Shown piece after piece: positions 40,033-49,709 of a stretch of DNA of 64,000 nt. The notes under the pieces are model-generated. The model was not told where the DNA came from and ran no database searches. It saw only the letters and a list, made by a program, of their open reading frames with translations. Origin of the DNA: Pseudomonas abyssi (GTDB taxonomy: Bacteria > Pseudomonadota > Gammaproteobacteria > Pseudomonadales > Pseudomonadaceae); NCBI RefSeq assembly GCF_002307495.1, contig NZ_NTMR01000002.1, positions 248,001-312,000 on the forward strand, in the 5' to 3' direction. The translations under genes were made by a program, and so were the position numbers. Numbering within the stretch: the stretch's first letter is position 1; every line of letters starts with the position of its first letter.

Positions 40033-41371
40033 TCATCCCATCCACCAACCAACTACCCGTCAGATAGTTACCGCGGCGCTCGACGTCGGAGCCGACGCAG
40101 CGCAGATTGGCGTACATGTCGCGCAGGTTACCGGCAATGGTGACTTCGCTGACCGGGTACTGGATTTCGCCGTTCTCGACCCAGAAGCCACCGGCGCCGC
40201 GGGAGTAATCGCCGGTGACGCCATTCACGCCCTGCCCCATCAACTCGGTCACCAGCAGGCCGGTGCCCATTTCCTTGAGCAGCACATCCAGGTCGCCAGC
40301 ATTGCTGCTGACCTGCAGGTTGTGTACGCCACCCGCGTTGGCGGTACTGGGCAAGCCCAGCTTGCGACCGGAGTAGGTGCTCAATAGCCAGCTGGTCAGG
40401 CGGCCCTGATCGATAAACGCCTGTTCACGGGTTTGCAGTCCATCGCCATCAAAGGCTGAGCTACCCAGCCCCTGAAGAAGATAGGGCGTTTCGTGCATGC
40501 GCATCCAGTCAGGGAAGACCGGCTGCCCCATGGCATCCAGCAGGAAAGTAGACTCACGATAGACTGCGCCGCCGGAGATGGCGCCAAACAAATGACCAAC
40601 CAGACCGGCGGCCTGATCGGCGGCGAACAGCACTGGCACCTTGGCGGTTTTCACCGAGCGTGGCTGCAGACGCGCGAGCGTGCGCTGGGCGGCTTTATGA
40701 CCGACCGACTGCTCGCTGGCCAGCCGCTCGGGCACGCGATCCACGGCATACCAGTAGTCGCGCTGCATGCCCTGCTCTGACGAGGCAATGAGAATGGCGG
40801 CACTGCTGTGTCGGCTGCTCAACGCGCTACCGATGAAGCCATGACTGTTGCCGTATACCCGACAGCCCTGCTGAGTGCTGATCTGCGCGCTGTCGCTTAC
40901 CAGGCGCGGATCGACATCCAGCGCCGCCGCTTCCAGCCGCAATGCACGCTCGATGGCGTCCTCGGCGCTCAGCTGCCAAGGGTGGAACAGATCCAGATCG
41001 GGCAGCTCGGCAGCCATCAGCTCGGCATCCGCCAGCCCGGCGCAGGGATCCTCGCTCGCGTGGCGGGCAATCACCAGGGCCGTCTCCACCGCCTTGATAA
41101 TGGCTTCATCCGAGGTATCGGAGGTGCTCACGCTGCCCTTGCGCTGGCCCGCATAGAGTGTGATGGCAAAGCCCTGATCGCGATTGAACTCGACCGTTTC
41201 CACTTCACGGTTGCGCACACTGACCGATAGGCCGGTGTTCTGACTGACGCCGACTTCGCTGGCAGTCGCCCCCTGGCGCCGAGCTTCCTCGACAATAAAG
41301 GCCACCCGCTGCTCCAGCATCTCGCGCAGCGCCTGCGGACTTTCGGCTACGCTGGTTGTATTCGCGCTCAT
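40016..41371 (-). CDS. pmbA: Metalloprotease PmbA (TldE)
   Basis: PmbA/TldE pairs with TldD in a protease that matures microcin-like peptides and degrades CcdA. The 451-residue product has the TldD/E fold signatures: SVSVRNREVETVEFNRDQGFAITLY, the FDGDGLQT segment, and GVNGVTGDYSRGAGGFWVENGEI. TldE lacks the HExxH of TldD, as here. ATG at 41371 follows GGAGGTGAT. Divergent from darP, as in Pseudomonas. Confidence 0.94.
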   Translation of the reverse strand: MSANTTSVAESPQALREMLEQRVAFIVEEARRQGATASEVGVSQNTGLSVSVRNREVETVEFNRDQGFAITLYAGQRKGSVSTSDTSDEAIIKAVETALVIARHASEDPCAGLADAELMAAELPDLDLFHPWQLSAEDAIERALRLEAAALDVDPRLVSDSAQISTQQGCRVYGNSHGFIGSALSSRHSSAAILIASSEQGMQRDYWYAVDRVPERLASEQSVGHKAAQRTLARLQPRSVKTAKVPVLFAADQAAGLVGHLFGAISGGAVYRESTFLLDAMGQPVFPDWMRMHETPYLLQGLGSSAFDGDGLQTREQAFIDQGRLTSWLLSTYSGRKLGLPSTANAGGVHNLQVSSNAGDLDVLLKEMGTGLLVTELMGQGVNGVTGDYSRGAGGFWVENGEIQYPVSEVTIAGNLRDMYANLRCVGSDVERRGNYLTGSWLVDGMTVGGA

Positions 41372-41504
41372 ATCACCTCCAAAACAGAGGGCCATTGTAG
41401 CGAGCTTACCGGCAGACGCCACCACGCATTGGTCTCGCAACACCACAAAGGAGTATCATGTGCGGCCCGAAAGCCAGCTGTGCGGCACCGCCGACAGGAA
41501 CACC

Positions 41505-42035
41505 ATGACCGAATTTCACGAAGACGACGCGCTCGAACCCGAAGACGAGGGTAAAAGCAAAACCCAGATAAAGCGGGAAATGGATGCCCTGCAGGATCTG
41601 GGCAAGCGCCTGATCGCCCTCAAACCCGACCAGTTGGCCAAGCTGGAACTGACCGACAAGCTGCGTCTGGCGCTGGCCGAAGCACATCGGCATACCGCCC
41701 GGGGCGCACTCAAGCGTCACATGAGCTACGTCGGCAAGCTCATGCGTGACCAGGATGTGGAGCGTATCCAGCAATACGTTGATCTGCTCGACAGCGGCAG
41801 CCAGGCGCACAATCAGCACTTCCACCAGATTGAGCGCTGGCGTGACCGCCTGCTGACCGGCCGTGCGGACGAGCTGGAATTATTCATGCTCGCCTATCCC
41901 GACGCCGATCGTCAGCATCTGCGCCAACTGGTACGCCAGGCCAATCGAGAAGCCGAACAGAACAAGCCGCCAGCCGCAGCCCGCAAGCTGTTCAAGGCCA
42001 TTCGCCTGCTGGCTGACGACGCTAAGGGGCTCTGA
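41505..42035 (+). CDS. darP: Ribosome-associated protein DarP (YjgA)
   Basis: DarP helps 50S subunit maturation near the peptidyl-transferase centre. The 176-residue helical, charged protein shows SKTQIKREMDALQDLGKRL and ARGALKRHMSYVGKLMR, both typical. ATG at 41505 follows ACAGGAA. Divergent from pmbA. Confidence 0.93.
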   Translation: MTEFHEDDALEPEDEGKSKTQIKREMDALQDLGKRLIALKPDQLAKLELTDKLRLALAEAHRHTARGALKRHMSYVGKLMRDQDVERIQQYVDLLDSGSQAHNQHFHQIERWRDRLLTGRADELELFMLAYPDADRQHLRQLVRQANREAEQNKPPAAARKLFKAIRLLADDAKGL

Positions 42036-42142
42036 AGCGGCCGGTACTGGATCACAGCTCAGGGACACGCGCCCCACTCATCTTGGCGCTACGCGCCGAC
42101 CGCTGCTAGGTTTTAACTTTAACCTGCAGAGGATGATGCTAC

Positions 42143-43123
42143 GTGAGCCTTGCCCTTGATCTGCCGCGACTCGAGACCACCCTGCGCTTGCCGGCTCAGG
42201 ATGAACTGCAAAACCTTCTGCAGGGCCTGCTGCAGCCAACCGCCCGCATCGACTCAAAGTACTTTTACGATGACCGTGGCTGCGCGCTGTTCACCAACAT
42301 CTGTCGCCTCGACGAGTATTATCCGACACGCACCGAGGCACAGATTTTCTCTGATTACCGCGAGGCTATCAGCGCGCAACTGCCGGACGCCCCGCAGTGG
42401 GTTGATCTCGGCTGCGGCGACTGCAGCAAGACGCAGCAGTGGCTGAATGCCGTGCAGCCGGCGCGCGTGATCGGCGTCGACATCGCCGGAGAGTTTCTGC
42501 ACAGCTCCATGGCCGCCGTCGCCAGGGAGAACCCGGATATCGAGTGTGTCGGTGTGGTCTGCGACTTCACCCAACAGCTTGAGCTGGAGCATGTGCTAGC
42601 CGAGCGCCCGGGTCACCCCCCGGTCTTCTTCTACCCCGGGTCGTCCATCGGCAATTTCGAGCCCCGCGATGCCATGCGCTTTCTCAGGCGCATACGCGCC
42701 CACTGCGGGGAACACGGACGCCTGCTGATTGGCGCCGACCTGCTCAAGCCTCGCGACATACTGGAGGCCGCCTACGACGATGCCAGCGGCGTCACTGCCG
42801 CGTTCAACCTGAATATTCTCAACGTCGTCAACCGAGAGCTGGATGCCGATTTCCAACCCGAGCTGTTCCGTCATCATGTCCGCTTCGACGAAGCCCATCG
42901 GCGCATCGAGATGCAGCTGGTTGCCCGCGAGCGGCACAGTGTGCGACTGGCCCGCCACACCCGCCGCTACTTTGGCGCCGGCGAGCACATAGTGACGGAG
43001 TACTCCCATAAATACAGTGTCGACGAATTTCGCGCCCTGCTCGCCGCCAGTGGGATGCGCTGCAGCCACTACTGGACCGACCCGCAAAACTGGTTCGGCG
43101 TTTTCCTGGCGGAACCGGCATGA
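42143..43123 (+). CDS. egtD: L-histidine N-alpha-methyltransferase EgtD
   Basis: EgtD trimethylates histidine to hercynine in ergothioneine synthesis. The 326-residue product shows KYFYDDRGCALFTNI, YYPTRTEAQIF, a SAM motif DLGCGDCSKT, FYPGSSIGNF, and a GADLLKPRDILEAAY segment, the family pattern. GTG at 42143 is the probable start. egtB overlaps it by four bases (ATGA), so the two are coupled. Confidence 0.92.
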   Translation: MSLALDLPRLETTLRLPAQDELQNLLQGLLQPTARIDSKYFYDDRGCALFTNICRLDEYYPTRTEAQIFSDYREAISAQLPDAPQWVDLGCGDCSKTQQWLNAVQPARVIGVDIAGEFLHSSMAAVARENPDIECVGVVCDFTQQLELEHVLAERPGHPPVFFYPGSSIGNFEPRDAMRFLRRIRAHCGEHGRLLIGADLLKPRDILEAAYDDASGVTAAFNLNILNVVNRELDADFQPELFRHHVRFDEAHRRIEMQLVARERHSVRLARHTRRYFGAGEHIVTEYSHKYSVDEFRALLAASGMRCSHYWTDPQNWFGVFLAEPA

Positions 43124-44334
43124 ACCGTTTGGCCCAGCAAGCGGCGAGCGGCGGCCTGCCATTCGACTACGCTCAGGTGCGTGCACGGTCGCTGGACCTG
43201 ATTCGCGGACTCAGTGCCGAGGATTGCCAACTGCAATCCATGGCCGACGCCAGCCCGTTGAAATGGCATCTGGCGCATACCACCTGGTTTTTTGAAACCT
43301 TTGTGCTCGCCGCATTACCGCAGCCGCCCAAGGTGATCGATCCAAGCTACACAGTGCTGTTCAACTCCTACTACGTGGGCATTGGCGAACGTCATTTGCG
43401 CGCCGAGCGTGGCCTGCTATCACGGCCAACCCTGGAGGAGGTGCTCTCCTACCGCAAGCAGATTGACCAGCAGCTGCAGCAGGTGCTGGCTGACACACCG
43501 CAAGACAGCGCCCTCGCTAGCCTGGTGACCCTCGGCCTACAGCATGAACAGCAGCATCAGGAGCTAATGCTGACCGACCTGAAGCACCACTTTTCCTGCA
43601 ATCCGCTGCAGCCCGCCTGGCGAGCAGCAGCGCCTGAACAGGCGTGCGCTGCGGGCATCGCTCAAGCATCTGCCTATCGAGCCATACCGGGCGGGCTGTG
43701 TGAAATAGGCGCGTACGACGACGGCTTCAGCTATGACAACGAAGGCCCGCGTCATCGGGTCTGGCTGGAACCCTTCCTACTCGGCGAGCGCAACGTCAGC
43801 AATGGCGACTTTATCGCCTTTATCGCGGACGGCGGGTACCAACGCCCCGAACTGTGGCTGTCCGACGGCTGGGAGTGGGTCAGCCAGCGGCAGGCACAGG
43901 CTCCCCTCTACTGGCAGCAGGATGCCGATCAACACTGGCTTGCCTTCACCCTGGCGGGCTTGCACCCGCTAAACCGCGACGCGCCCGTGTGTCATATCAA
44001 CCTGTACGAAGCGGACGCCTATGCGCGCTGGGCAGGTGCGCGACTGCCAACCGAAGCCGAGTGGGAGCATGCGGCACGCGCCGAGCCCAACCTTGCCGGG
44101 CTGTTCGGCGAGGTCTGGCAATGGACCAACAGCGCCTATTTACCGTACCCCGGCTACCAGCCGGCCGCTGGTGCCGTGGGCGAGTATAACGGCAAATTCA
44201 TGATCAACCAGATGGTCCTGCGCGGCAGTTCCTGTGCCACCCCGGCGGGTCACAGCAGACCCTCCTACCGCAATTTCTTCCCGCCCGCGGCGCAGTGGCA
44301 ATTCAGCGGACTGCGCCTGGCGCGCAATCTTTGA
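43120..44334 (+). CDS. egtB: Ergothioneine sulfoxide synthase EgtB
   Basis: EgtB joins hercynine and a thiol with oxygen at a non-haem iron. The 404-residue protein has an N-terminal DinB-like domain with LKWHLAHTTWFFE (His53) and LQHEQQHQELM (His142, His146), matching the three iron ligands of characterised EgtB, and a C-terminal formylglycine-enzyme-like domain with RHRVWLEPF, LPTEAEWEHAAR and GEVWQWT. Whether cysteine or gamma-glutamylcysteine is the substrate cannot be told from sequence alone. No egtA, egtC or egtE lies in the window. Confidence 0.9.
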   Translation: MNRLAQQAASGGLPFDYAQVRARSLDLIRGLSAEDCQLQSMADASPLKWHLAHTTWFFETFVLAALPQPPKVIDPSYTVLFNSYYVGIGERHLRAERGLLSRPTLEEVLSYRKQIDQQLQQVLADTPQDSALASLVTLGLQHEQQHQELMLTDLKHHFSCNPLQPAWRAAAPEQACAAGIAQASAYRAIPGGLCEIGAYDDGFSYDNEGPRHRVWLEPFLLGERNVSNGDFIAFIADGGYQRPELWLSDGWEWVSQRQAQAPLYWQQDADQHWLAFTLAGLHPLNRDAPVCHINLYEADAYARWAGARLPTEAEWEHAARAEPNLAGLFGEVWQWTNSAYLPYPGYQPAAGAVGEYNGKFMINQMVLRGSSCATPAGHSRPSYRNFFPPAAQWQFSGLRLARNL

Positions 44335-44350
44335 ACCTCAGACATTAAAA

Positions 44351-44378
44351 AAGGCCGCCCCGTTACCGGGGCGGCCTT
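44351..44378. terminator. Terminator between egtB and the acyl-CoA dehydrogenase gene
   Basis: A perfect AAGGCCGCCCC/GGGGCGGCCTT stem with a short loop, preceded by AAAA and followed by TCTTAC, lies between two convergent genes and probably works in both directions. Confidence 0.85.
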
Positions 44379-44404
44379 CTTACTGGCACTAACGCGTCGC
44401 TGAA

Positions 44405-46210
44405 TCAGTAGCCCAGCGCGAAGTTGTCAGCATCCATGTCCATCAGGTTGTCCGCACCGGACAGGATCGCCTCAACGTGAGTGCGAACGCGCGGCAGGAT
44501 GCGCTGATAGTAGAAACGGGCAGTCTGCAGCTTGGCCTTGTAGAAGCCCTCTTCCGCGGTACCGGCAGCCAGCTTCTCGGCAGCAAGACGTGCCATGTCA
44601 GCCCAGAAGTAGGCCAGGCAGGCGTAACCGCTGTACATCAGATAGTCCACAGACGCAGCGCCGACCATTTCGCGGTCTTTCATCGCGGCCATGCCGATCT
44701 TCATGGTCAGCTCGCCCCACTCCTTGTTCAGCGCAGCCAGCGGTGCGACAAACTCAGAGATGGCTTCGTTGCCCTCGTTGTTCTGGCAGAACTTGTGCAC
44801 GATCTTGGTGAAGCCCTTCAGCGCTTCGCCCTGGGTCATCAGAACCTTGCGACCCAGCAGGTCGAGGGCCTGAATACCGGTGGTGCCTTCGTACAGCATG
44901 GAGATACGAGCGTCACGCACGTTCTGCTCCATGCCCCACTCGGCGATAAAGCCGTGGCCACCGTAGATCTGTACACCGTGGTTGGCCGCTTCAAAACCGA
45001 CTTCGGTCATGAACGCCTTGGCGATCGGCGTCAGGAACGCCAGCATGGCGTCAGCCTGCTTCTTCTGCTCGGCATCCTGGCTGTTCTTCAGAATGTCGAC
45101 CTGCTTGGCAGTGAAGTACACCATGGCGCGGTTGCCTTCGGTGAACGCCTTCATGGTCAGCAGCATGCGACGCACGTCCGGATGAACGATGATCGGATCA
45201 GCCGGCTTTTCCGGTGCCTTGTTGCCGGTCAGCGAACGCATCTGCAGACGCTCACGGGCGTACTGGATACCGCCCTGGAAGGCGATTTCGCTGTGTGCCA
45301 GACCCTGCAGTGCAGTACCCAGACGCGCAGTGTTCATGAAAGTGAACATGGCGTTCAGACCCTTGTTCGGCTCGCCGATCAGGTAGCCGGTAGCACCGTC
45401 GAAGTTCATCACGCAGGTCGCGTTGCCGTGGATGCCCATCTTGTGCTCGAGCGAGCCACAGGTGACACCGTTGCGCTCACCCTTCTCGCCATCGGCGTTC
45501 ACCAGGAACTTGGGCACGATGAACAGGGAAATGCCCTTGGTGCCGGCCGGTGCATCGGGCAGGCGAGCCAGCACGATGTGGATGATGTTCTCCGACATGT
45601 CGTGCTCGCCGGAAGAGATGAAAATCTTGGTGCCAGACACCTGGTAAGTACCATCAGCCTGCGGCTCGGCCTTGGTGCGCAGCATGCCCAGGTCGGTACC
45701 ACAGTGCGGCTCGGTCAGACACATGGTGCCAGTCCATTCGCCAGAGACCAGCTTGGGCAGGTAGGTGTGCTTCTGCTCGTCGGTACCGTGGGCATCCAGA
45801 GTGTTCATGCAGCCATGGGACAGGCCCGGGTACATGCCCCAGGACCAGTTGGCCTGACCAACCATCTCGCTGATGGCCAGACCCAGCGACTCGGGCAGAC
45901 CCTGACCGCCGTGATCCACGTTGTGGGCCAGGCTCGGCCAGCCGCCTTCAACGTACTGCTGGTAGGCTTCCTTGAAGCCGGTCGGGGTAGTCACACCCTC
46001 AGGGCTCCAGGTACAGCCTTCGGTGTCACCCACGCGGTTCAGCGGGGCAATCACCTGCTCACAGAATTTAGCGCCTTCTTCCAGAATGGCATTGACCATA
46101 TCCGGCGTGGCTTCTTCGCAGCCGGGCAGGCTCTGATAGTGTTCTTCATAACCCAGAAGTTCATCGCGGACGAAGCGAATGTCACGCAGGGGAGCCTTGT
46201 ATTCGGGCAT
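44405..46210 (-). CDS. Acyl-CoA dehydrogenase (large, C-terminally extended type)
   Basis: A 601-residue FAD-dependent dehydrogenase of the long type found in Pseudomonas beside the biotin cluster. Order: short N-terminal extension starting [10 protein letters not shown], the N and middle acyl-CoA dehydrogenase domains ([21 protein letters not shown]), the C-terminal helical domain with [14 protein letters not shown] and [18 protein letters not shown] where the catalytic Glu is expected, and an extra C-terminal domain from about 470. Fatty-acid chain length is unknown; the related DmdC enzyme (methylmercaptopropionyl-CoA) is an alternative. A second member lies at 54208-56010. Confidence 0.88.
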   Translation of the reverse strand: MPEYKAPLRDIRFVRDELLGYEEHYQSLPGCEEATPDMVNAILEEGAKFCEQVIAPLNRVGDTEGCTWSPEGVTTPTGFKEAYQQYVEGGWPSLAHNVDHGGQGLPESLGLAISEMVGQANWSWGMYPGLSHGCMNTLDAHGTDEQKHTYLPKLVSGEWTGTMCLTEPHCGTDLGMLRTKAEPQADGTYQVSGTKIFISSGEHDMSENIIHIVLARLPDAPAGTKGISLFIVPKFLVNADGEKGERNGVTCGSLEHKMGIHGNATCVMNFDGATGYLIGEPNKGLNAMFTFMNTARLGTALQGLAHSEIAFQGGIQYARERLQMRSLTGNKAPEKPADPIIVHPDVRRMLLTMKAFTEGNRAMVYFTAKQVDILKNSQDAEQKKQADAMLAFLTPIAKAFMTEVGFEAANHGVQIYGGHGFIAEWGMEQNVRDARISMLYEGTTGIQALDLLGRKVLMTQGEALKGFTKIVHKFCQNNEGNEAISEFVAPLAALNKEWGELTMKIGMAAMKDREMVGAASVDYLMYSGYACLAYFWADMARLAAEKLAAGTAEEGFYKAKLQTARFYYQRILPRVRTHVEAILSGADNLMDMDADNFALGY

Positions 46211-46383
46211 GGTACTGGACCTCAAGTGTTGTATCAGTATGCACGGGCAGCCGAGGCTGCGGTTGTGGTGGCTGCGCGGCAGCCGATTCAAACAGACGTT
46301 TGAAACATACGTTTACGCCAAGGCGTTGTCAACCCCGGCATGAATGCCAAGACATCATTGAAATTGAGAGTAGCAGGAGGTAG

Positions 46384-47121
46384 TCAGGCAGAGGCCTGAA
46401 GTGACGGAGCGCCGGAATCAGCAGCAATATTGCGATACAAACTAAGGTCGGCGACGGCAGCCTCTGCGCCCTCGCTGTCAGCGCTGGACTGATCATCCAC
46501 CGGGTCTTGGTCACCCGCGCGGGATGCAGCCGCAGGCCGTTCACCCTCGTCGGTCTCGGCGGTGGCCAGCTCAACCCGGGCCTGAGCAATCAGCTGTGCG
46601 GCCTGGGCAGCAATGGCGCGATCAGCTGAAGAGGGTTCAGCCGGTGCCAGGGCGGCGCGACGCACCTGCTCCATTTTGTCGATAGTCGCCTGCGGATCAC
46701 CCGCCACAGGCGACGTAGAGATAGGTACCTCGCCACCCACGGCGTACTGCCGCCCGTCCGGGCCTCGTTCGTAGGTATAGCTGGCGGTGCCAGCGTACTG
46801 CCCGCCAACGGCAACGTGCGCCTGTTCGTGCGCCCGCACCTCTCGGTCGCGGGCAGCCAACTCGGCAATCTCCTGCTGCTCAATCAGCGCCAGCTCGGCT
46901 TCAGCCTTGCTCAGCTGCTCGCGCTTGCTTTGCTCGGCAGCCGCCGCCTGCTCGCCCTCGGTACCGGGTGCGGCAGCGGAATCTGACTCGTCAACAGGTG
47001 GGAAACGCGTGGCCGCCTGGCCGGGGGGCATTGGCTCGCTGATCGAAATGCTACGAGCCGTGAACGTGGTCAGCGCCGAAGGCTGGTATGCGGGGGGCAG
47101 ACTGCTACCGACACTGACCAT
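46384..47121 (-). CDS. SprA/CJM1_0395-like putative metalloprotease
   Basis: A 245-residue protein with a charged, low-complexity N-terminal half and a conserved core (about 90-150): REVRAHEQAHVAVGGQYAG contains an HExxH zinc motif (His98, Glu99, His102), followed by YTYERGPDGRQYAVGGEVPI. This is the pattern of SprA-related putative metalloproteases; activity has not been shown for most. No signal peptide is evident. It is directly downstream of the small rod-like gene (21 bases). Confidence 0.8.
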   Translation of the reverse strand: MVSVGSSLPPAYQPSALTTFTARSISISEPMPPGQAATRFPPVDESDSAAAPGTEGEQAAAAEQSKREQLSKAEAELALIEQQEIAELAARDREVRAHEQAHVAVGGQYAGTASYTYERGPDGRQYAVGGEVPISTSPVAGDPQATIDKMEQVRRAALAPAEPSSADRAIAAQAAQLIAQARVELATAETDEGERPAAASRAGDQDPVDDQSSADSEGAEAAVADLSLYRNIAADSGAPSLQASA

Positions 47122-47142
47122 GACAGGTGTCCGGGGGGTGGC

Positions 47143-47451
47143 CTAGACAGTAACGTCCAGCAAGGTGCCAAGCACCTCGTCAGCGGTGTCGATTACCGAC
47201 GCGCCAACTTCTGCTTCCTGACGGCCCTGCTGCAGCTCAACCAGGCTGTCGACCAGATTGACCGGACGATTGGTTTCTACAGCCGTAGAGGCTGCTGCCT
47301 GGCCGGTAGCCGGCTGGGCAGGTTGGGCCGCATTGAGCGCGGGATCAGCGGACAGCCCGGCGCTGGCGATCTCGGAAGCCGCCGCATTGATACGGTTCTG
47401 ACCCTGGCGTACCGAGGTCAGACCAGATGAGATAAGGTCAAGGGTAGGCAT
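47143..47451 (-). CDS. Small protein resembling a flagellar rod/hook end
   Basis: A 102-residue protein. The N-terminus (LDLISSGLTSVRQGQNRINAAASEIAS) and the C-terminus (GASVIDTADEVLGTLLDV) resemble the two helical ends of flagellar basal-body rod proteins, but the large middle domain is replaced by an Ala/Pro/Gln-rich linker. Function unknown; the likeness is by eye. ATG at 47451 follows GAGGTGG. Next gene: the HExxH protein. Confidence 0.6.
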   Translation of the reverse strand: MPTLDLISSGLTSVRQGQNRINAAASEIASAGLSADPALNAAQPAQPATGQAAASTAVETNRPVNLVDSLVELQQGRQEAEVGASVIDTADEVLGTLLDVTV

Positions 47452-47525
47452 GGGCACCACCTCTCACATTAGGTTTCCCGTCATTCAAGCACAAATGGGC
47501 AAACGGCCCAACACCGCTGGTCGCA

Positions 47526-48206
47526 TCAGACCAGTGGCGACACCTCCAGATGGGCCGCCACGGCCGCTGCGTCAGCCTTTGCCAACCGGGGCACCACGCC
47601 CAGACAGGGCGCCTGGATCCGTTGCCGCAGAGTCGCCAGGTTCTCGGCCTGCCGGTCCATATCCGGATCAACATGGTTGGCCACCCAGCCGGCCAGCTGC
47701 AGCCCGTCTGCTGCAATCGCGCGGCAACTGAGCAGCGCGTGATTGATGCACCCCAGACGCATGCCGACCACCAGAACCACCGGCAGTTTCAGCGCTATTG
47801 CCACCTCACTGAGCAGTTCCTGGTCGTTGAGCGGCACACACCAGCCACCGGCTCCTTCGACCAGGGTCAGATCCGCCTGTCGGTCAAACACCTGCCGGCA
47901 GGCGCCCGCCAGCGCCTGCGCCGTCAGCGGTACATTTTCCTCACGCGCAGCGATATGCGGCGCGATAGCGGCTTCCAACGTCACCGGGTTAATCAGATCG
48001 TAGGCCAGCGGTGGTTCGCACTCGGCCTGCAGCGCCAGGGCATCTTCATTGCGCAGCCCGTCGGGAGTGCGCTCGCAGCCCGCTGCTACCGGTTTGACGC
48101 CCGCGGTCGTCAGGCCGCGCAGGCGCGCGGCGTGCAGCAGGCCGGCGGCCACAGTAGTCTTGCCAATCTCGGTATCGGTACCAGTAATGAAGTACTGCTT
48201 GCTCAT
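47526..48206 (-). CDS. bioD: Dethiobiotin synthetase BioD
   Basis: BioD closes the ureido ring of dethiobiotin. The 226-residue product shows the P-loop ITGTDTEIGKTTVAAGLL (about 6-23), KPVAAGCE, and VEGAGGWCVPLN, all typical. It is the last gene of the bioBFHCD unit, 10 bases after bioC. Confidence 0.95.
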   Translation of the reverse strand: MSKQYFITGTDTEIGKTTVAAGLLHAARLRGLTTAGVKPVAAGCERTPDGLRNEDALALQAECEPPLAYDLINPVTLEAAIAPHIAAREENVPLTAQALAGACRQVFDRQADLTLVEGAGGWCVPLNDQELLSEVAIALKLPVVLVVGMRLGCINHALLSCRAIAADGLQLAGWVANHVDPDMDRQAENLATLRQRIQAPCLGVVPRLAKADAAAVAAHLEVSPLV

Positions 48207-48216
48207 GACGAATTAC

Positions 48217-48999
48217 CTACTTGTGCAGAATGATCTGGGCCACCTGATAGGTCGCCGGCAAACCGGCAACCTGACGATAGGTTTCATAGGCGGCAGTCAA
48301 GGCCCTCAGGCGCGCGCGTCCGGTCAAGCCGCCTGGACGACCGGCATTCAGATTATGGGCGCCGAGGGCCTTCAGCTCATGGGTCAAGGCACTGAGCTGC
48401 GGGTAATGCAGCACATGGGTTTCCACTTCACAGTGCCAACGCGCAAAACCGGCTTCCGCCAGCACGGCCTGCAGCTGCGCCAGCGGCATGAAACGATTGA
48501 CATGGACATAGCCGTCCACCTGCTCCCAGGCACCACGCAACTCGCCAAGCGTGCCCTCGACCAGCGTGTTGAAGGCCATGCAGCCACCCGGCAACAAGAC
48601 TCTTCTGGCCTCACTCAGCGCACGCCCAAGATCAGGGCACCACTGCAACGCCAAACTGGAAAACAGCAGGTGTTGTGAGTCGCCCCGCAACGGCAGCGCC
48701 TCTGCATCGGCAGCAATCCAGGCCGCGCGTTCGGGCCCCTTGGTGCGCGCAAAACACAGCATGCCCTCGGCGATGTCCAGCCCCAGCACCGGGCGCTCAA
48801 ATCGAGCGTTCAGGGCTCGGGTGAAGTAGCCCGTACCGCAGCCAAGATCGACCAGCGAGTGCGGCTGCAGATCATCTGGCAGGCGCGCCAGCAGGTTGCT
48901 GCCGACCTGCCGCTGCAGCTCGGCCACCTGGTCGTAGGTGCTGGCTGCGCGACTGAAGGAGGCAGCAACCGCCCGCTTGTCGATGGCAACGGCGTTCAT
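48217..48999 (-). CDS. bioC: Malonyl-ACP O-methyltransferase BioC
   Basis: BioC methylates malonyl-ACP so that fatty-acid synthesis can make pimeloyl-ACP. The 260-residue product shows [15 protein letters not shown], the SAM motif [15 protein letters not shown], and [10 protein letters not shown], typical of the family. ATG at 48999 overlaps the bioH stop (ATGA). A longer frame upstream is the shadow of bioH. Confidence 0.95.
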   Translation of the reverse strand: MNAVAIDKRAVAASFSRAASTYDQVAELQRQVGSNLLARLPDDLQPHSLVDLGCGTGYFTRALNARFERPVLGLDIAEGMLCFARTKGPERAAWIAADAEALPLRGDSQHLLFSSLALQWCPDLGRALSEARRVLLPGGCMAFNTLVEGTLGELRGAWEQVDGYVHVNRFMPLAQLQAVLAEAGFARWHCEVETHVLHYPQLSALTHELKALGAHNLNAGRPGGLTGRARLRALTAAYETYRQVAGLPATYQVAQIILHK

Positions 49000-49709
49000 T
49001 GCCGCTCCAGCCAGTTGCCGATCTCGCCGGCCAGCCAGATGGGAGCCTCCAGCGGCAGCGCGTGACTGGCCTGGGGCAGCACACAGATCTCGGCTTGCTC
49101 GTTTAGCTGCGCCAGCGCCTGCGCTGCACCGGCCGGCACCAGCGCATCGGCGCCGGCGAGACAGTGCAGCACCGGCTGCTGGCAGCGCTGCAGCGCAACA
49201 CGGTTGTCCAGCACACCCAACAGCGCGAGATGGTTGACCCGCTGCAGCGGGTCCAGACCACTCCAAACCAGTTGCCGACTCAGCTCGCGCGCGCGGTCAG
49301 CGCCTTGGGTGACCAGCAGACCAAAACGCCTGAGTGCACGTTCGGGCTGCTCTCGGGCATCGCTGATAAACCCCTTGAAGGTCTCCGGCGCCATCGCTTC
49401 GGGCCAGCCCTCGCGCGCGGAAAAACAGGCATTGCTGGCAATGGTCACCACGCCCGGGAAGCGCTCGGGAAAGCGTCGCTGCAGCTGCACCGCCAGCACG
49501 CCACCCAGCGACCAGCCACCCAGCCAGCCAGCCGGCAAGGCTTCGGCCAACGCAGTCAGGTCTGGCTCCAGGGTCGACATCTGCAAGCCGGGCGGCAGCT
49601 CTGCTACCTGAATGTTCAGCGCGGGTAGGCGCTCCTGCAGGGCCTGCTGCAAAGGCAGCAAATTATTCGCCGCCAGTGCCCAGCCAGGCAGCAGGGTAAA
49701 ATTACTCAT
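48996..49709 (-). CDS. bioH: Pimeloyl-ACP methyl ester carboxylesterase BioH
   Basis: BioH removes the methyl group from pimeloyl-ACP. The 237-residue alpha/beta hydrolase shows [12 protein letters not shown] with the nucleophilic serine, a Gly-Ala-Asp (AGADALVP) and a late His in [11 protein letters not shown], completing the triad. It overlaps bioF at its 5' end and bioC at its 3' end. Confidence 0.93.
   Translation of the reverse strand: MSNFTLLPGWALAANNLLPLQQALQERLPALNIQVAELPPGLQMSTLEPDLTALAEALPAGWLGGWSLGGVLAVQLQRRFPERFPGVVTIASNACFSAREGWPEAMAPETFKGFISDAREQPERALRRFGLLVTQGADRARELSRQLVWSGLDPLQRVNHLALLGVLDNRVALQRCQQPVLHCLAGADALVPAGAAQALAQLNEQAEICVLPQASHALPLEAPIWLAGEIGNWLERQ

Noticed and set aside
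44477-46303. Plus-strand frame of 608 codons antisense to the acyl-CoA dehydrogenase
   Set aside because: Shadow of a clearly real gene on the other strand.
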